DNA of 64,000 bases from Flavobacterium sufflavum (GTDB lineage: Bacteria > Bacteroidota > Bacteroidia > Flavobacteriales > Flavobacteriaceae): contig NZ_SACJ01000008.1 of NCBI RefSeq assembly GCF_004016525.1, positions 62,001 to 126,000 of the forward strand, written 5' to 3'. The notes below the pieces were generated by a model. It did not search any database. It saw only the letters and a list, made by a program, of their open reading frames with translations, and had not been told where the DNA came from. Of the stretch, positions 8,922 to 18,457 are shown in pieces (within the stretch, counting starts at the first letter, position 1; each line of letters starts with the position of its first letter). The position numbers were made by a program, and so were the translations under genes.

Positions 8922-11144
8922 ATGAAAAATACATTTTACCTGATAACAGCATTTTTAATTTCTTTTGCTTGTAGGTCAACTTCATTGCAAAAGTCAAATA
9001 ACACTCCGGAAGAAACTCTGATTGCCCGTGTTGTGCCTAATCACGCTTCGCAATTTAGTGTCGAAATTGAATCTTCAGGCAAGGAAGATTGGTTCGAAAT
9101 AGTTTCTAAAGGAGATAAAATTGTTTTAAGAGGAAACAATGGCGTTTCGATTGCTTCGGCTTTGTATTATTATTTGAATCAATACACCAATAGTCAAATT
9201 ACCTGGAATGGAACGAATTTGAATTTGCCTAAAAAATTACCGGCAGTTCCCAAATTGATTCATAAAAAAACGCCTTACGAATACCGCTATTATCTGAACT
9301 ATTGCACGTTTAATTACAGTATGAGTTGGTGGGATTGGAACCGTTGGGAAAAAGAAATCGACTGGATGGCTTTGCACGGAATCAACATGCCGCTTGCTAT
9401 TACAGGAGAAGAATACATTTGGGATGAGGTTTATAAATCATACGGATTTAGTGACGAAGATTTGAATTCGTTTTTTAGTGGACCGGCTTATTTTTCATGG
9501 TTTTGGATGGGGAATTTAGACGGTTGGGGCGGACCTTTATCGAAAAACTGGAAAGATACGCACCGCGACTTGCAATTGAAAATTCTAAAAAGAGAACGCG
9601 AATTGGGAATGAAAACGGTGTTGCCGGCTTTTACGGGACACGTTCCGGCTTCTTTTAAAAAGTTTTTTCCTAATGCCAAATTAAAGCAAACCAATTGGGG
9701 AAATGATTTTGAGGATACTTACATTTTAGATTCTGATGATCCTTTGTTTGCCGAAATTGGCAAGAAATTCTTAGAGATGCAATCTAAAATCTACGGAACC
9801 GATCATTTGTATTCAGCGGATACTTTTAACGAAAATACACCACCATCCAATAATCCTGCCTATCTTTCTGAATTGAGCAAGAAGATTTTCGAAGGCATGA
9901 AATCTGCCGATACAGATGCGGTTTGGGTGATGCAAGGCTGGCTTTTTTACAGTCACAGAGAGTTTTGGGAAGCACCACAAATCAAAGGAATGCTTGATGC
10001 AGTACCAGATGATCGTATGATTATTTTGGATTTGGCTACCGAGATTGAACCCGTTTGGAAACGAACAGAAGCTTTTTATGGGAAACAATGGATTTGGAAT
10101 ATGTTGCACAATTTTGGTGGAAATATTTCGATGTTTGGCCGAATCGAAACCGTAGCCAATGAACCGGCAAAAGTATTGGCGGATGCTAAATCAGGAAAGT
10201 TAAAAGGAATCGGACTCACGATGGAAGCCATCGAACAAAATCCGGTTTTGTATGAGCTAATGACCGATAATACCTGGCGAGATACCCCAATAGATCTGAA
10301 TTCGTGGCTAGCTAAATACACTTTAAACCGCTACGGAAAATCGAATGCGGATATTTCCAAAGCCTGGGATATTTTGGTGAAAACAGTGTATAACGGACAG
10401 GTGATTCGCGACGGAGCAGAGTCTATTATTGTATCGCGTCCTACTTTTGAAGGTTACCGTCGCTGGGCGAGAACTAAATTAAATTACACACCAAAAGATT
10501 TACTTCCGGCTTGGGATTTATTTATAAAAGCCATTCCTGCTTGTCAAAAATCGGATGGTTTTCAATATGATTTGGTTGATGTTACAAGACAGGTTTTGGC
10601 TAATTATGCCTTGCCTTTGCAACAGCAAATAGCTAAAGCTTATCAAAATAATGATAAAGCAGCATTTGATAAAAACAGCAAAGAATTTTTAGAATTGATT
10701 GACGATATGGATAAGTTATTGGCAAGTCGTCAGGATTTCCTTTTAGGCCCTTGGATTGCCGATGCCAGAAGTTGGGGAATTGACGAAAAAGAAAAAGCCT
10801 TGTATGAGCAAAACGCACGCGACCTGATTACACTTTGGGGTGGAGCTGACAATAGATTGCACGAGTACAGCAACCGTCAGTGGAGCGGACTGTTTACTGA
10901 TTTTTATAAACCGCGTTGGCAACAATTTTTTACGGATGTAAAAGCCAGTTGGGGGCATTTTAATCAGGATGATTTTGACAAAAAAATAAAACAATGGGAA
11001 TGGAAATGGGTAACGGCAAGAAAGGATTTTCCAGTAAAAGCTACAGGGAATCCGAACGAGATTGCCAGGGCGTTACATAAAAAATACCGATCTCGCATTA
11101 TTCCTGTTACAGAGCAAATGACAACAATTAAATACGATTATTAA
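8922..11144 (+). CDS. GH89 alpha-N-acetylglucosaminidase (NAGLU-like), lipoprotein
   Basis: I chose the ATG at 8922 over an upstream TTG (8907) that overlaps the previous gene, because 8922 gives a clean lipoprotein signal (MKNTFYLITAFLISFAC). The 740-residue product is homologous to human NAGLU. A small N-terminal alpha/beta domain is followed by a TIM barrel with NYSMSWWDWNRWEKEIDWMA and GWGGPLSKNW, then an all-helical C-terminal domain. Glu near residue 304 in YSADTFNEN matches the known catalytic acid region, and a second acidic stretch, DLATEIEPVWKRTEAFYG, follows. GH89 removes terminal alpha-GlcNAc. It needs the amine to be acetylated, and the next gene could supply that, 2 nt downstream. 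Confidence 0.96.
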   Translation: MKNTFYLITAFLISFACRSTSLQKSNNTPEETLIARVVPNHASQFSVEIESSGKEDWFEIVSKGDKIVLRGNNGVSIASALYYYLNQYTNSQITWNGTNLNLPKKLPAVPKLIHKKTPYEYRYYLNYCTFNYSMSWWDWNRWEKEIDWMALHGINMPLAITGEEYIWDEVYKSYGFSDEDLNSFFSGPAYFSWFWMGNLDGWGGPLSKNWKDTHRDLQLKILKRERELGMKTVLPAFTGHVPASFKKFFPNAKLKQTNWGNDFEDTYILDSDDPLFAEIGKKFLEMQSKIYGTDHLYSADTFNENTPPSNNPAYLSELSKKIFEGMKSADTDAVWVMQGWLFYSHREFWEAPQIKGMLDAVPDDRMIILDLATEIEPVWKRTEAFYGKQWIWNMLHNFGGNISMFGRIETVANEPAKVLADAKSGKLKGIGLTMEAIEQNPVLYELMTDNTWRDTPIDLNSWLAKYTLNRYGKSNADISKAWDILVKTVYNGQVIRDGAESIIVSRPTFEGYRRWARTKLNYTPKDLLPAWDLFIKAIPACQKSDGFQYDLVDVTRQVLANYALPLQQQIAKAYQNNDKAAFDKNSKEFLELIDDMDKLLASRQDFLLGPWIADARSWGIDEKEKALYEQNARDLITLWGGADNRLHEYSNRQWSGLFTDFYKPRWQQFFTDVKASWGHFNQDDFDKKIKQWEWKWVTARKDFPVKATGNPNEIARALHKKYRSRIIPVTEQMTTIKYDY

Positions 11145-11146
11145 CT

Positions 11147-12292
11147 ATGGAGACAATTTCTAACCAAAATTCCAATCGTTTTCTCTCTCTTGATGTGTTC
11201 AGGGGACTAACGATTTGTTTAATGATTGTGGTCAATACGCCGGGAACGGGAGCTCATCTCTATGCCTACCTGACCCATGCTGAATGGTTCGGGTTTACTT
11301 TAGCCGATTTGGTATTTCCATCCTTTCTTTTTGCAATGGGAAATGCGATGAGTTTTTCGATGGGAAAAATGAAAGAAACTGCTACTGATGTATTTTGGAA
11401 AAAAGTAATCAAACGCACAGTAATCATTTTTCTGTTGGGATTTTTAATGTATTGGTTTCCCTTTGTTCGTCAGGGAATTGATGGCGTTTGGGAATTAAAA
11501 CCCTTTTCCGAAACCCGGGTAATGGGAGTTTTGCAACGTATCGCCTTATGCTATTTTGCTACAGCCGTTATTTTTTATTATTTGTCCGAGAAGGTTGCGA
11601 TTGTTTTATCGGTGATTTTTTTGTTGGGATATTGGGGGCTATTATATTTATTTGGTCAGTCAGGAGCTGAATTGGAGATGGCGACCAATGCTGGGACTCG
11701 TCTTGATTTGTTTGTTCTAGGAAACGGACATATTTATAAACGCGATATGGTGCCTTTTGACCCGGAAGGGATTTTAAGCACCTTACCATCCATTGTCAAT
11801 GTAATAGCAGGTTTTATTGCTGGAAAATTTATCCAAAAAATTGGAAAATCATTTGAAGGAATAGCAAAACTGTTGTTAGTTGGTTTTCTTCTGATGGCGT
11901 TGGCGCGTTGGTGGGATTTGGTTTTTCCAATTTGTAAAAAGTTGTGGACCGGTTCATTTGTATTGTATACTGTTGGAATCGATTTATCGATAATGGCTGT
12001 TTTAATCTATTTTATTGAATTAAAGCAAAAGACTTTTGGGGTAGAGTTTTGTACCGTTTTTGGAAAAAATCCTATGTTTATTTATTTGTTTTCTGAGCTG
12101 TTCTTTACGTTTTTACGCCGTCTTACTCATGTAAATAAGGAAATGGATGCTTTTGAATGGTTTAGCGAATGCATTATTCAAAGAATCTTTCCGGGAAGTT
12201 TTGGCTCGTTTGTCACCGCAATTTTGTTTACATTGCTTTGTTGGGCTGTTGGTTGGTGGCTTGATAAAAAACGCATTTACATCAGGATTTAA
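11147..12292 (+). CDS. HGSNAT/DUF5009-like transmembrane alpha-glucosaminide N-acetyltransferase
   Basis: A 381-residue polytopic membrane protein with about ten hydrophobic segments. The N-terminal signature FLSLDVFRGLTICLMIVVN, then HAEWFGFTLADLVFPSFLF, corresponds to the family of lysosomal heparan-alpha-glucosaminide N-acetyltransferase. His44 in HAEWFG occupies the position of the histidine reported to carry the acetyl group across the membrane in the human enzyme. By homology it would use cytoplasmic acetyl-CoA to N-acetylate a terminal alpha-glucosamine in the periplasm. The gene lies 2 nt after the GH89 gene and 10 nt before the PI-PLC-like gene, and this order mirrors the lysosomal HGSNAT to NAGLU sequence. 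Family membership is confident. The exact acceptor is inferred. Confidence 0.85.
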   Translation: METISNQNSNRFLSLDVFRGLTICLMIVVNTPGTGAHLYAYLTHAEWFGFTLADLVFPSFLFAMGNAMSFSMGKMKETATDVFWKKVIKRTVIIFLLGFLMYWFPFVRQGIDGVWELKPFSETRVMGVLQRIALCYFATAVIFYYLSEKVAIVLSVIFLLGYWGLLYLFGQSGAELEMATNAGTRLDLFVLGNGHIYKRDMVPFDPEGILSTLPSIVNVIAGFIAGKFIQKIGKSFEGIAKLLLVGFLLMALARWWDLVFPICKKLWTGSFVLYTVGIDLSIMAVLIYFIELKQKTFGVEFCTVFGKNPMFIYLFSELFFTFLRRLTHVNKEMDAFEWFSECIIQRIFPGSFGSFVTAILFTLLCWAVGWWLDKKRIYIRI

Positions 12293-12302
12293 TTTTTGTC
12301 AG

Positions 12303-13394
12303 ATGACTTTGAAAAATAAAATTTCGGGATTGCTGTTAGTGTCTTTGTTTGTATTGGTTTCTTTTAATGCTGAAAAAGAAAATCCAATAAAATTAAACGA
12401 CATTCAAGTCATTGGCAGTCATAATTCCTATAAAATTGCCATCGAAAAGCCGTTGTGGAATTATCTATTTAAAAAGGATTCTGTCTTGGCAAAATCACTG
12501 CAATATACTCATATTCCTATTGAAGAACAGTTGGATTTGGGACTTCGAAATTTAGAATACGATGTGTTGTATGATCCTAAAGGAGGTTATTATTCGAATC
12601 CTAAAGGTTTGGCTATTGTAAAAACATTAGGAAAAAAACCATTAGAATATGATGCAGCAAATAAGCTGGCTCAGCCCGGATTAAAAATGTTTCATATTCA
12701 GGACATCGATTTCAGAAGCCATTATTTATTGTTTAAAGAAGGTTTGGAAGCTCTTAAAAAATGGTCGTTGAAGCATCCCAATCATACACCCATTTTTATT
12801 TTGATTAATGCTAAGGATAGTAATAAAAATTTACTGAAGCCTTTGCCTTTTACCAAAAAAGCTTTAGAAAGTATAGATGCTGAAATTCGTTCGGTTTTTG
12901 AGGATTCACAACTGATAACCCCTGATTTGGTTAGGGGTAAATTCCATACCTTAGAAGAAGCTGTTTTAAAGAAAGGCTGGCCGGATTTGGATGCGGTAAG
13001 AGGACGTTTTCTTTTTGTTTTGGATGAAGATGAAACTAAGATTAACCGATATGTTGATGGGCATCCGGGCTTGAAAAATAGAGTTTTGTTTGTAAATGCG
13101 AAAGAAGGAAAGCCTGAAGCGGCTTTTAGAATTGTAAATAATCCGGTTAAGGATTTTGAATATATCAAAGAATTAGTTGCCAAAGGTTATATGGTTCGCA
13201 CCCGCGCTGATGACGGAACAACCGAAGCCAGAACGAATGATTATAGTAGATTTGAAAAGGCAAAAGCTTCGGGAGCGCAGGTCATTTCAACCGATTATTA
13301 CCTGCCGTCGACACTTTTTAAATCATCTTATAAGGTGAGTTTTGAAAATAACAGTTTTGAAAAAATTAAAAAAAGCCATCATGTTCAAGAATAA
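12303..13394 (+). CDS. Ca2+-dependent phosphoinositide phospholipase C-like protein
   Basis: The ATG at 12303 is preferred. The longer frame from 12147 runs inside the preceding gene and lacks an N-terminal export signal, whereas 12303 gives one (GLLLVSLFVLVSFNAE). The 363-residue product has IGSHNSYK (His40) and MFHIQDIDF (His131), matching the two catalytic histidines of PI-PLC TIM barrels. Acidic residues such as NLEYDVLYD are suited to Ca2+ binding, and a C-terminal VRTRADDGTTEAR strand follows. I place it in the bacterial Ca-dependent PI-PLC family (PF16670 type). It should break a phosphodiester next to inositol in an exported location. It overlaps the GH115 start by 14 nt, so translation is probably coupled. 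Confidence 0.85.
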   Translation: MTLKNKISGLLLVSLFVLVSFNAEKENPIKLNDIQVIGSHNSYKIAIEKPLWNYLFKKDSVLAKSLQYTHIPIEEQLDLGLRNLEYDVLYDPKGGYYSNPKGLAIVKTLGKKPLEYDAANKLAQPGLKMFHIQDIDFRSHYLLFKEGLEALKKWSLKHPNHTPIFILINAKDSNKNLLKPLPFTKKALESIDAEIRSVFEDSQLITPDLVRGKFHTLEEAVLKKGWPDLDAVRGRFLFVLDEDETKINRYVDGHPGLKNRVLFVNAKEGKPEAAFRIVNNPVKDFEYIKELVAKGYMVRTRADDGTTEARTNDYSRFEKAKASGAQVISTDYYLPSTLFKSSYKVSFENNSFEKIKKSHHVQE

Positions 13395-16359
13395 GTTTAC
13401 TACCATTTTTTTAGTTTTTGTTGTTTTTATTGCAAATGCAGTAAAGGCACAAAACAGCAGTTTTCCTATTGTTTCGGGGAATCAGAAAGCGGGTATTTTA
13501 GTAGAAGACAAAGAGCCTAAAGTAGTTCATATAGCTGCAAAAATGCTGGCTGATGATGTATTTTCTATGAGTAATCAACGATTGACTCCCGATAGCTATC
13601 GGGATGTGAAGAATAGTTCAGGAACAGTAATTATGGCCGGAACCATTGGACAAAGCAAATGGATAGACGATTTGGTTTCGAAACAAAAAATTACAATTGC
13701 TGATGTAAAAGGAAAATGGGAAACTTATAAGATTCAAGTGGTTGAAGATCCAACAGCAGCCATTAAAAAAGCCTTGGTGATTGTGGGTTCCGACAGAAGG
13801 GCAACGGCTTATGGGTTATTGGAAATTTCCAGAATGATTGGAGTTTCTCCTTGGGAATGGTGGGCTGATGTGACTCCGGACAAAAAAGAGAATTTGGTTT
13901 TAAATATTGAAACGAAAACTTATGGTTCGCCATCGGTAAAATACAGAGGGATTTTCCTGAACGATGAAGATTGGGGATTACAACCCTGGGCCGCTAAAAC
14001 TTTCGAACCCGAAACAGGGGATATTGGACCTAAAACTTATGCCAAAGTTTTTGAATTGTTGTTGCGATTGAGAGCCAATACCATTTGGCCTGCGATGCAC
14101 AAAAGTACTAAAGCCTTTTATTCTTTTCCAAAAAACAAAGAAGTGGCCGATGATTATGCCATTGTGGTAGGAACTTCGCATGCGGAGCCGATGCTGAGTA
14201 ATATCAATGCCGAGTGGAATCACAAAACAATGGGCGAATACCGTTATGATAATAATTCGACGGTAATCAAAGATTTTTTCAAAAAGAGAGCTAAGGAAAC
14301 AGCGCCTTTCGAAAATATTTACACTGTAGGAATGCGTGGCGAACACGATTCTCCAATGATTGTGGGCGAAGACGATTCGGATTCTCAGGTTAAATTATTG
14401 GAAAAAGTAATTACCGACCAAAGAGCGATTTTGAAAAAGACGACGGGAAAAGAACCTAATAAAATTCCGCAGGCTTTTATACCTTACAAAGAAGTATTGG
14501 ATTATTATCAAAAAGGACTGCAATTGCCGGAAGACGTACAATTGGTTTGGACTGATGATAATTATGGTTACATCCGTCAATTGAGTAATCCAAAAGAACA
14601 AAAACGTTCGGGCGGAGCAGGAATTTATTACCATACTTCGTATTGGGGGCGTCCGCATGATTATTTGTGGCTGAATTCGACGAATCCCGTTTTGATGTGG
14701 GAGGAAATGGCTAAGGCTTATGAATTTCAATCCCGTGATTTATGGATTTTGAATTGTGGCGATATCAAACCACATGAATACAATATCGAGTTGTTCCTGG
14801 ATATGGCTTGGGATATGACTCCTTTTGCTAAAAGCCAAAGCGTAAAAACACACATGCAAAACTGGGCTTCGAGGGAATTTGGAACTCAAAATGCTAATTC
14901 GATAACTGATTTATTCTTTAACTATTATCGTTTGGCTTTTCAGCGTCGTCCGGAGTTTATGGCCTGGAATCAGGTAGAGCCGGAGACTAAAGTAAAACCA
15001 ACAGCACTGACTCAAATTCACTATGGGGATGAGGTTTCGAAGAGAATAGACGAATACCAAAGTTTAATGGATGCCGCTGAGAAATTGCAAAAAGAGATTC
15101 CTGCGAGTCGTCAAAATGCTTTTTACGAATTGGTGACTTATCCTGTTGTTGGCGCAGCGAGTTTAAATCATAAATGGTTGTATTCGTATAAAAATAAATT
15201 TGTAGCCGAACAGGGAAGAGGAAGTGCTGCTTTTTTTGCTACAAAATCAGAAGCGGCTTATAATCGAATTCAGAAAGAAACGCAGTATTTCAATAACGAA
15301 TTAGCCGGAGGAAAGTGGAAAAATATCATGAGTATGTCGCCACGTTATTTACCTGTTTTTGGCGAACCTACGGCGACTACTGCCGTTGCAGGAACAAAAC
15401 CTGAATTGAAATTGGCACTGGAAAGCTATGAGATGGAAGTGAATCATAAAACTGAAAATTCGTATTCTGATGTGCTGCCGGTTTTTAACGCTTATGTAAA
15501 AAATCAGTATTATATTGATGTCTTTATGAAAGGTGTGGGAGAAGTTTTCTGGCAGGCAAAACCTAAAGCCGATTGGATTAAAATTTCGCAATCGCAAGGC
15601 GTTTTGGATAACAATAAAAACAGTCAACAACGCATTTGGGTGAGTATTGACTGGAATAAAGTGCCAAAAGGAGAAAATAAAAAAGAAGCTCCATTGGGAC
15701 ATGATTACCAATTGATTCCACCAAGTTACAAAGTCAATTCGGTAATAGATTTTGTGAGTAAAGACACTTTGATTACTATTGGAGTTTCGGCTTTTAACCC
15801 AAAGTTTGAAGCATTAGAAAACTATAAAGGCTTTGTGGAAGACAAAGGATATGTGTCTATTGATGCAGCGAATTATTCGAATAAAAAAGAAGGAAAAGAA
15901 GCCCAATGGGAAACTTTTGAAGGTGTTGGATATGCCGGAAAAGTAAGTGTGGCTTTGCCCAGAACGGCTAATTCCGAAGTGGATTTGAAAGCGATAAAAG
16001 CCAATAGTCCTGTTATGGAATATGATTTTTATAGTTTTAATTTTGGTCAGGCCAATGTAAAAGTACAAGCCATTCCAACGCATGCTTTTTATCAGGGAAA
16101 AGGGGTGCGATGCGCCGTAGCCATTGATGATGCTGAGCCTGTTGTTTTAGATTTTCAAACCTTTGGTCGCAGTGATGAATGGCTACAAAATGTATTGAAA
16201 AATGCCACAGTAAAATCGGCAACACAAATTATCAATAAGGCAGGAAAGCATAAATTGAGAATCTGGATGGTTGATCCGGGAGTAATGATTGATCGCGTTT
16301 TAATTGATTTGGGAGGATGGAAAGATTCCTATGCTTTTCCAGCAGAAACTAAAATGTAA
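13381..16359 (+). CDS. GH115 alpha-glucuronidase
   Basis: ATG at 13381 gives a 992-residue precursor with signal peptide ending in AVKAQN. A TTG at 13342 inside the upstream gene would add 13 charged residues before it. GH115 hallmarks are SPWEWWADVTP, KYRGIFLNDEDWGLQPWA, and LRLRANTIWPAMH, followed by GTSHAEPML. Total length is typical of the family, with a C-terminal beta-sandwich from about residue 800. GH115 enzymes remove alpha-1,2-linked (4-O-methyl)glucuronic acid, classically from xylan, acting on internal or terminal positions. No other xylan-directed gene surrounds it, so another alpha-GlcA substrate is likely here. An 18-bp palindrome at 13587-13604 lies within the coding region. 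Confidence 0.95.
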   Translation: MFKNKFTTIFLVFVVFIANAVKAQNSSFPIVSGNQKAGILVEDKEPKVVHIAAKMLADDVFSMSNQRLTPDSYRDVKNSSGTVIMAGTIGQSKWIDDLVSKQKITIADVKGKWETYKIQVVEDPTAAIKKALVIVGSDRRATAYGLLEISRMIGVSPWEWWADVTPDKKENLVLNIETKTYGSPSVKYRGIFLNDEDWGLQPWAAKTFEPETGDIGPKTYAKVFELLLRLRANTIWPAMHKSTKAFYSFPKNKEVADDYAIVVGTSHAEPMLSNINAEWNHKTMGEYRYDNNSTVIKDFFKKRAKETAPFENIYTVGMRGEHDSPMIVGEDDSDSQVKLLEKVITDQRAILKKTTGKEPNKIPQAFIPYKEVLDYYQKGLQLPEDVQLVWTDDNYGYIRQLSNPKEQKRSGGAGIYYHTSYWGRPHDYLWLNSTNPVLMWEEMAKAYEFQSRDLWILNCGDIKPHEYNIELFLDMAWDMTPFAKSQSVKTHMQNWASREFGTQNANSITDLFFNYYRLAFQRRPEFMAWNQVEPETKVKPTALTQIHYGDEVSKRIDEYQSLMDAAEKLQKEIPASRQNAFYELVTYPVVGAASLNHKWLYSYKNKFVAEQGRGSAAFFATKSEAAYNRIQKETQYFNNELAGGKWKNIMSMSPRYLPVFGEPTATTAVAGTKPELKLALESYEMEVNHKTENSYSDVLPVFNAYVKNQYYIDVFMKGVGEVFWQAKPKADWIKISQSQGVLDNNKNSQQRIWVSIDWNKVPKGENKKEAPLGHDYQLIPPSYKVNSVIDFVSKDTLITIGVSAFNPKFEALENYKGFVEDKGYVSIDAANYSNKKEGKEAQWETFEGVGYAGKVSVALPRTANSEVDLKAIKANSPVMEYDFYSFNFGQANVKVQAIPTHAFYQGKGVRCAVAIDDAEPVVLDFQTFGRSDEWLQNVLKNATVKSATQIINKAGKHKLRIWMVDPGVMIDRVLIDLGGWKDSYAFPAETKM
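13587..13604. repeat. 18-bp perfect palindrome inside the GH115 gene
   Basis: TCCCGATAGCTATCGGGA is its own reverse complement. It encodes part of TPDSYRD in a stretch of the GH115 N-terminal domain that looks like a surface loop. Similar CCCGATAGCTATCGGG palindromes are, as I recall, dispersed repeats in Bacteroidota, so this may be an in-frame insertion of such an element. Confidence 0.6.
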
Positions 16360-16368
16360 TATTACTTT

Positions 16369-18450
16369 ATGAAAAATATCACTCTGTTTTATAGAATATT
16401 AATTCTTTCATTTTTAATTTTTTCGACAGCCAATCAGTTAAAAGCTCAAGAGGCTTTTGGTCCAATTCCTACTGAGAACCAAATGAATTGGCAGGAAATG
16501 GAATATTACGCCTTTGTTCATCTTTCTGTAAATACTTATACCGATATGGCTTGGGGATTTGGCAATGAAGATGCCCGTATTTTTAATCCAACAAATTTAG
16601 ATTGCAGACAATGGGCTAGAATTTGTAAGGAAGCCGGAATGAAAGGCATTATACTTACAGCAAAACATCATAGTGGATTTTGTCTTTGGCCATCAAAATA
16701 CACGGAGTATTCTGTGAAAAATTCTCCATGGAAAAATGGAAAAGGAGATATTGTACGTGAAATGGCCGATGCCTGCAAAGTGTATGGCTTAAAATTAGGA
16801 ATTTATTTATCCCCATGGGATAGAAATCATCCTGATTATGGAAAACCGGAATACATTACCTACTTTAGAAATCAATTAAAAGAGTTGTTGACCAATTATG
16901 GTGAAATTTTTGAAGTTTGGTTTGATGGTGCAAATGGAGGAGACGGCTATTATGGCGGAGCCAATGAAACTCGTAAAATAGACCGTAAAACCTATTACGA
17001 TTGGACCAATACCTATAAAATGGTTCGTGAATTACAGCCTAAAATTGTGATTTGGAATGATAATGGAGACAGGGCTGATCTTCGTTGGGTAGGAACAGAA
17101 GCAGGCTATGTGGGGAAAACCAATTGGAGTTTATTGAATGCAACGGGAACGGTAACACACGACATGTTGCATTACGGAGTAGAAGACGGTAATGCATGGG
17201 TTCCCGCAGAGGTAAATACTTCTATCAGACCGGAATGGTTTTATCATATAAGGGAAGATACAAAGGTGAAAACATTGCCACAATTGATGGATCTTTATTA
17301 TAATTCCATAGGTCGTAACGGTACTTTGTTACTTAATTTTCCAATTATGCCAAATGGATTGATTCATGAAAATGATGAAAAAGCAGCATTGGAATTTGCA
17401 CAGGAAGTAAAGAAAGTTTTTGCTGTAAATCTTGCAAAAGGAGCTAAGATAGAAGCTTCAAATGTAAGGGCTAATAGTTCTGATTTTAGAGTAGAAAATG
17501 TTTTAGATGCTGATAAAAATACTTATTGGGCAACTGATGATCAGCTAAAATCAGGATCGTTAATTATTTCTTTTGACAAGCCAACCGTTTTTAATCGTTT
17601 CCTGGTTCAGGAATATATTAAGTTAGGACAAAGGGTTAAAACGTTTAAGCTTGAAGCTTACGTTAATCAGGAATGGAAGGAATTAGCAAACGAGACAACT
17701 ATTGGTTATAAACGTATTCTTTGTTTTCCAACAGTAGAGGCGACAAAAATTCGTTTTACAATTTTAGATGCTAAAAGTTGTCCTCTAATTTCAAATATCG
17801 AAATTTATAATGCTCCGCAAATATTAACTGCTCCTCAAATTGTTCGCAAACAATCAGGAGAGGTACAGATTATTGCTTCCGATTCAGAATCTGAAATTTA
17901 TTATACTTTAGATGGTAATACGCCGACTTTGAATTCTAATAAATATAGAAATGAAGTTAAAACGGCAAATGATAAGCTAGAAGTAAAAGCAATTGCATAT
18001 AGTCCGGCTACAGGGAAAAGTAGTGCTATTGCCGAAGAAAAATTTGATATAGCTAAAAAGAGTTGGAAGATATTGGGTATTGAAGACAAGGACGTTTATC
18101 GAATTCTTGATGGAGATCCAAATTCGGTATGGCATCAAAATAAAGAAATGCCGGTTGATGTAGTTATAGATTTGGGTAAAATAGAAAGTTTAGTTGGGTT
18201 CAGGTATTTGCCAGACCAAAGTTTACGTTCAAAGGGAATTGTTAGTAAATATAAATTTTATGTTTCTACAGATAATAAAAACTGGGAATTAGTTAATGAA
18301 GGAGAGTTTTCAAATATTAATAATAATCCTTTGTGGCAAAATAAATTTTTTAAATTAGCCAAAGCACGCTATATAAAAATTACGGCTTTAGAAAATACTA
18401 AAGGAGATAATGTAGCCGGTTATGCAGAAATTGATGTTGTTACGAAATGA
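16369..18450 (+). CDS. GH29 alpha-L-fucosidase with C-terminal F5/8-type domains
   Basis: A 693-residue exported enzyme with signal peptide (to about residue 26, LKAQE). Residues about 35-350 form the GH29 TIM barrel with YYAFVHLSVNTYTDMAWGFG, GIILTAKHHSGFCLWPSKYT and the nucleophile-bearing FEVWFDGANGG (Asp186). A discoidin-like module follows (about 375-480). Next comes a chitobiase/Ig-like segment with IYYTLDGNTPTLNS (about 500-560) and a second F5/8-like module to the C-terminus. GH29 removes terminal alpha-fucose by a retaining mechanism. The form with accessory domains is often of the alpha-1,3/4-specific subfamily B, but specificity cannot be fixed here. It is 9 nt after GH115. Confidence 0.93.
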   Translation: MKNITLFYRILILSFLIFSTANQLKAQEAFGPIPTENQMNWQEMEYYAFVHLSVNTYTDMAWGFGNEDARIFNPTNLDCRQWARICKEAGMKGIILTAKHHSGFCLWPSKYTEYSVKNSPWKNGKGDIVREMADACKVYGLKLGIYLSPWDRNHPDYGKPEYITYFRNQLKELLTNYGEIFEVWFDGANGGDGYYGGANETRKIDRKTYYDWTNTYKMVRELQPKIVIWNDNGDRADLRWVGTEAGYVGKTNWSLLNATGTVTHDMLHYGVEDGNAWVPAEVNTSIRPEWFYHIREDTKVKTLPQLMDLYYNSIGRNGTLLLNFPIMPNGLIHENDEKAALEFAQEVKKVFAVNLAKGAKIEASNVRANSSDFRVENVLDADKNTYWATDDQLKSGSLIISFDKPTVFNRFLVQEYIKLGQRVKTFKLEAYVNQEWKELANETTIGYKRILCFPTVEATKIRFTILDAKSCPLISNIEIYNAPQILTAPQIVRKQSGEVQIIASDSESEIYYTLDGNTPTLNSNKYRNEVKTANDKLEVKAIAYSPATGKSSAIAEEKFDIAKKSWKILGIEDKDVYRILDGDPNSVWHQNKEMPVDVVIDLGKIESLVGFRYLPDQSLRSKGIVSKYKFYVSTDNKNWELVNEGEFSNINNNPLWQNKFFKLAKARYIKITALENTKGDNVAGYAEIDVVTK

Positions 18451-18457
18451 TTTATAA

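Noticed and set aside
12147-12302. Upstream extension of the PI-PLC-like gene
   Set aside because: It runs within the acetyltransferase gene and removes the signal peptide from the N-terminus.
13381-16359. GH115 as evidence of a xylan locus
   Set aside because: No GH10, GH11, GH67 or xylan esterase gene is nearby, and the operon partners target alpha-Man and alpha-GlcNAc instead.
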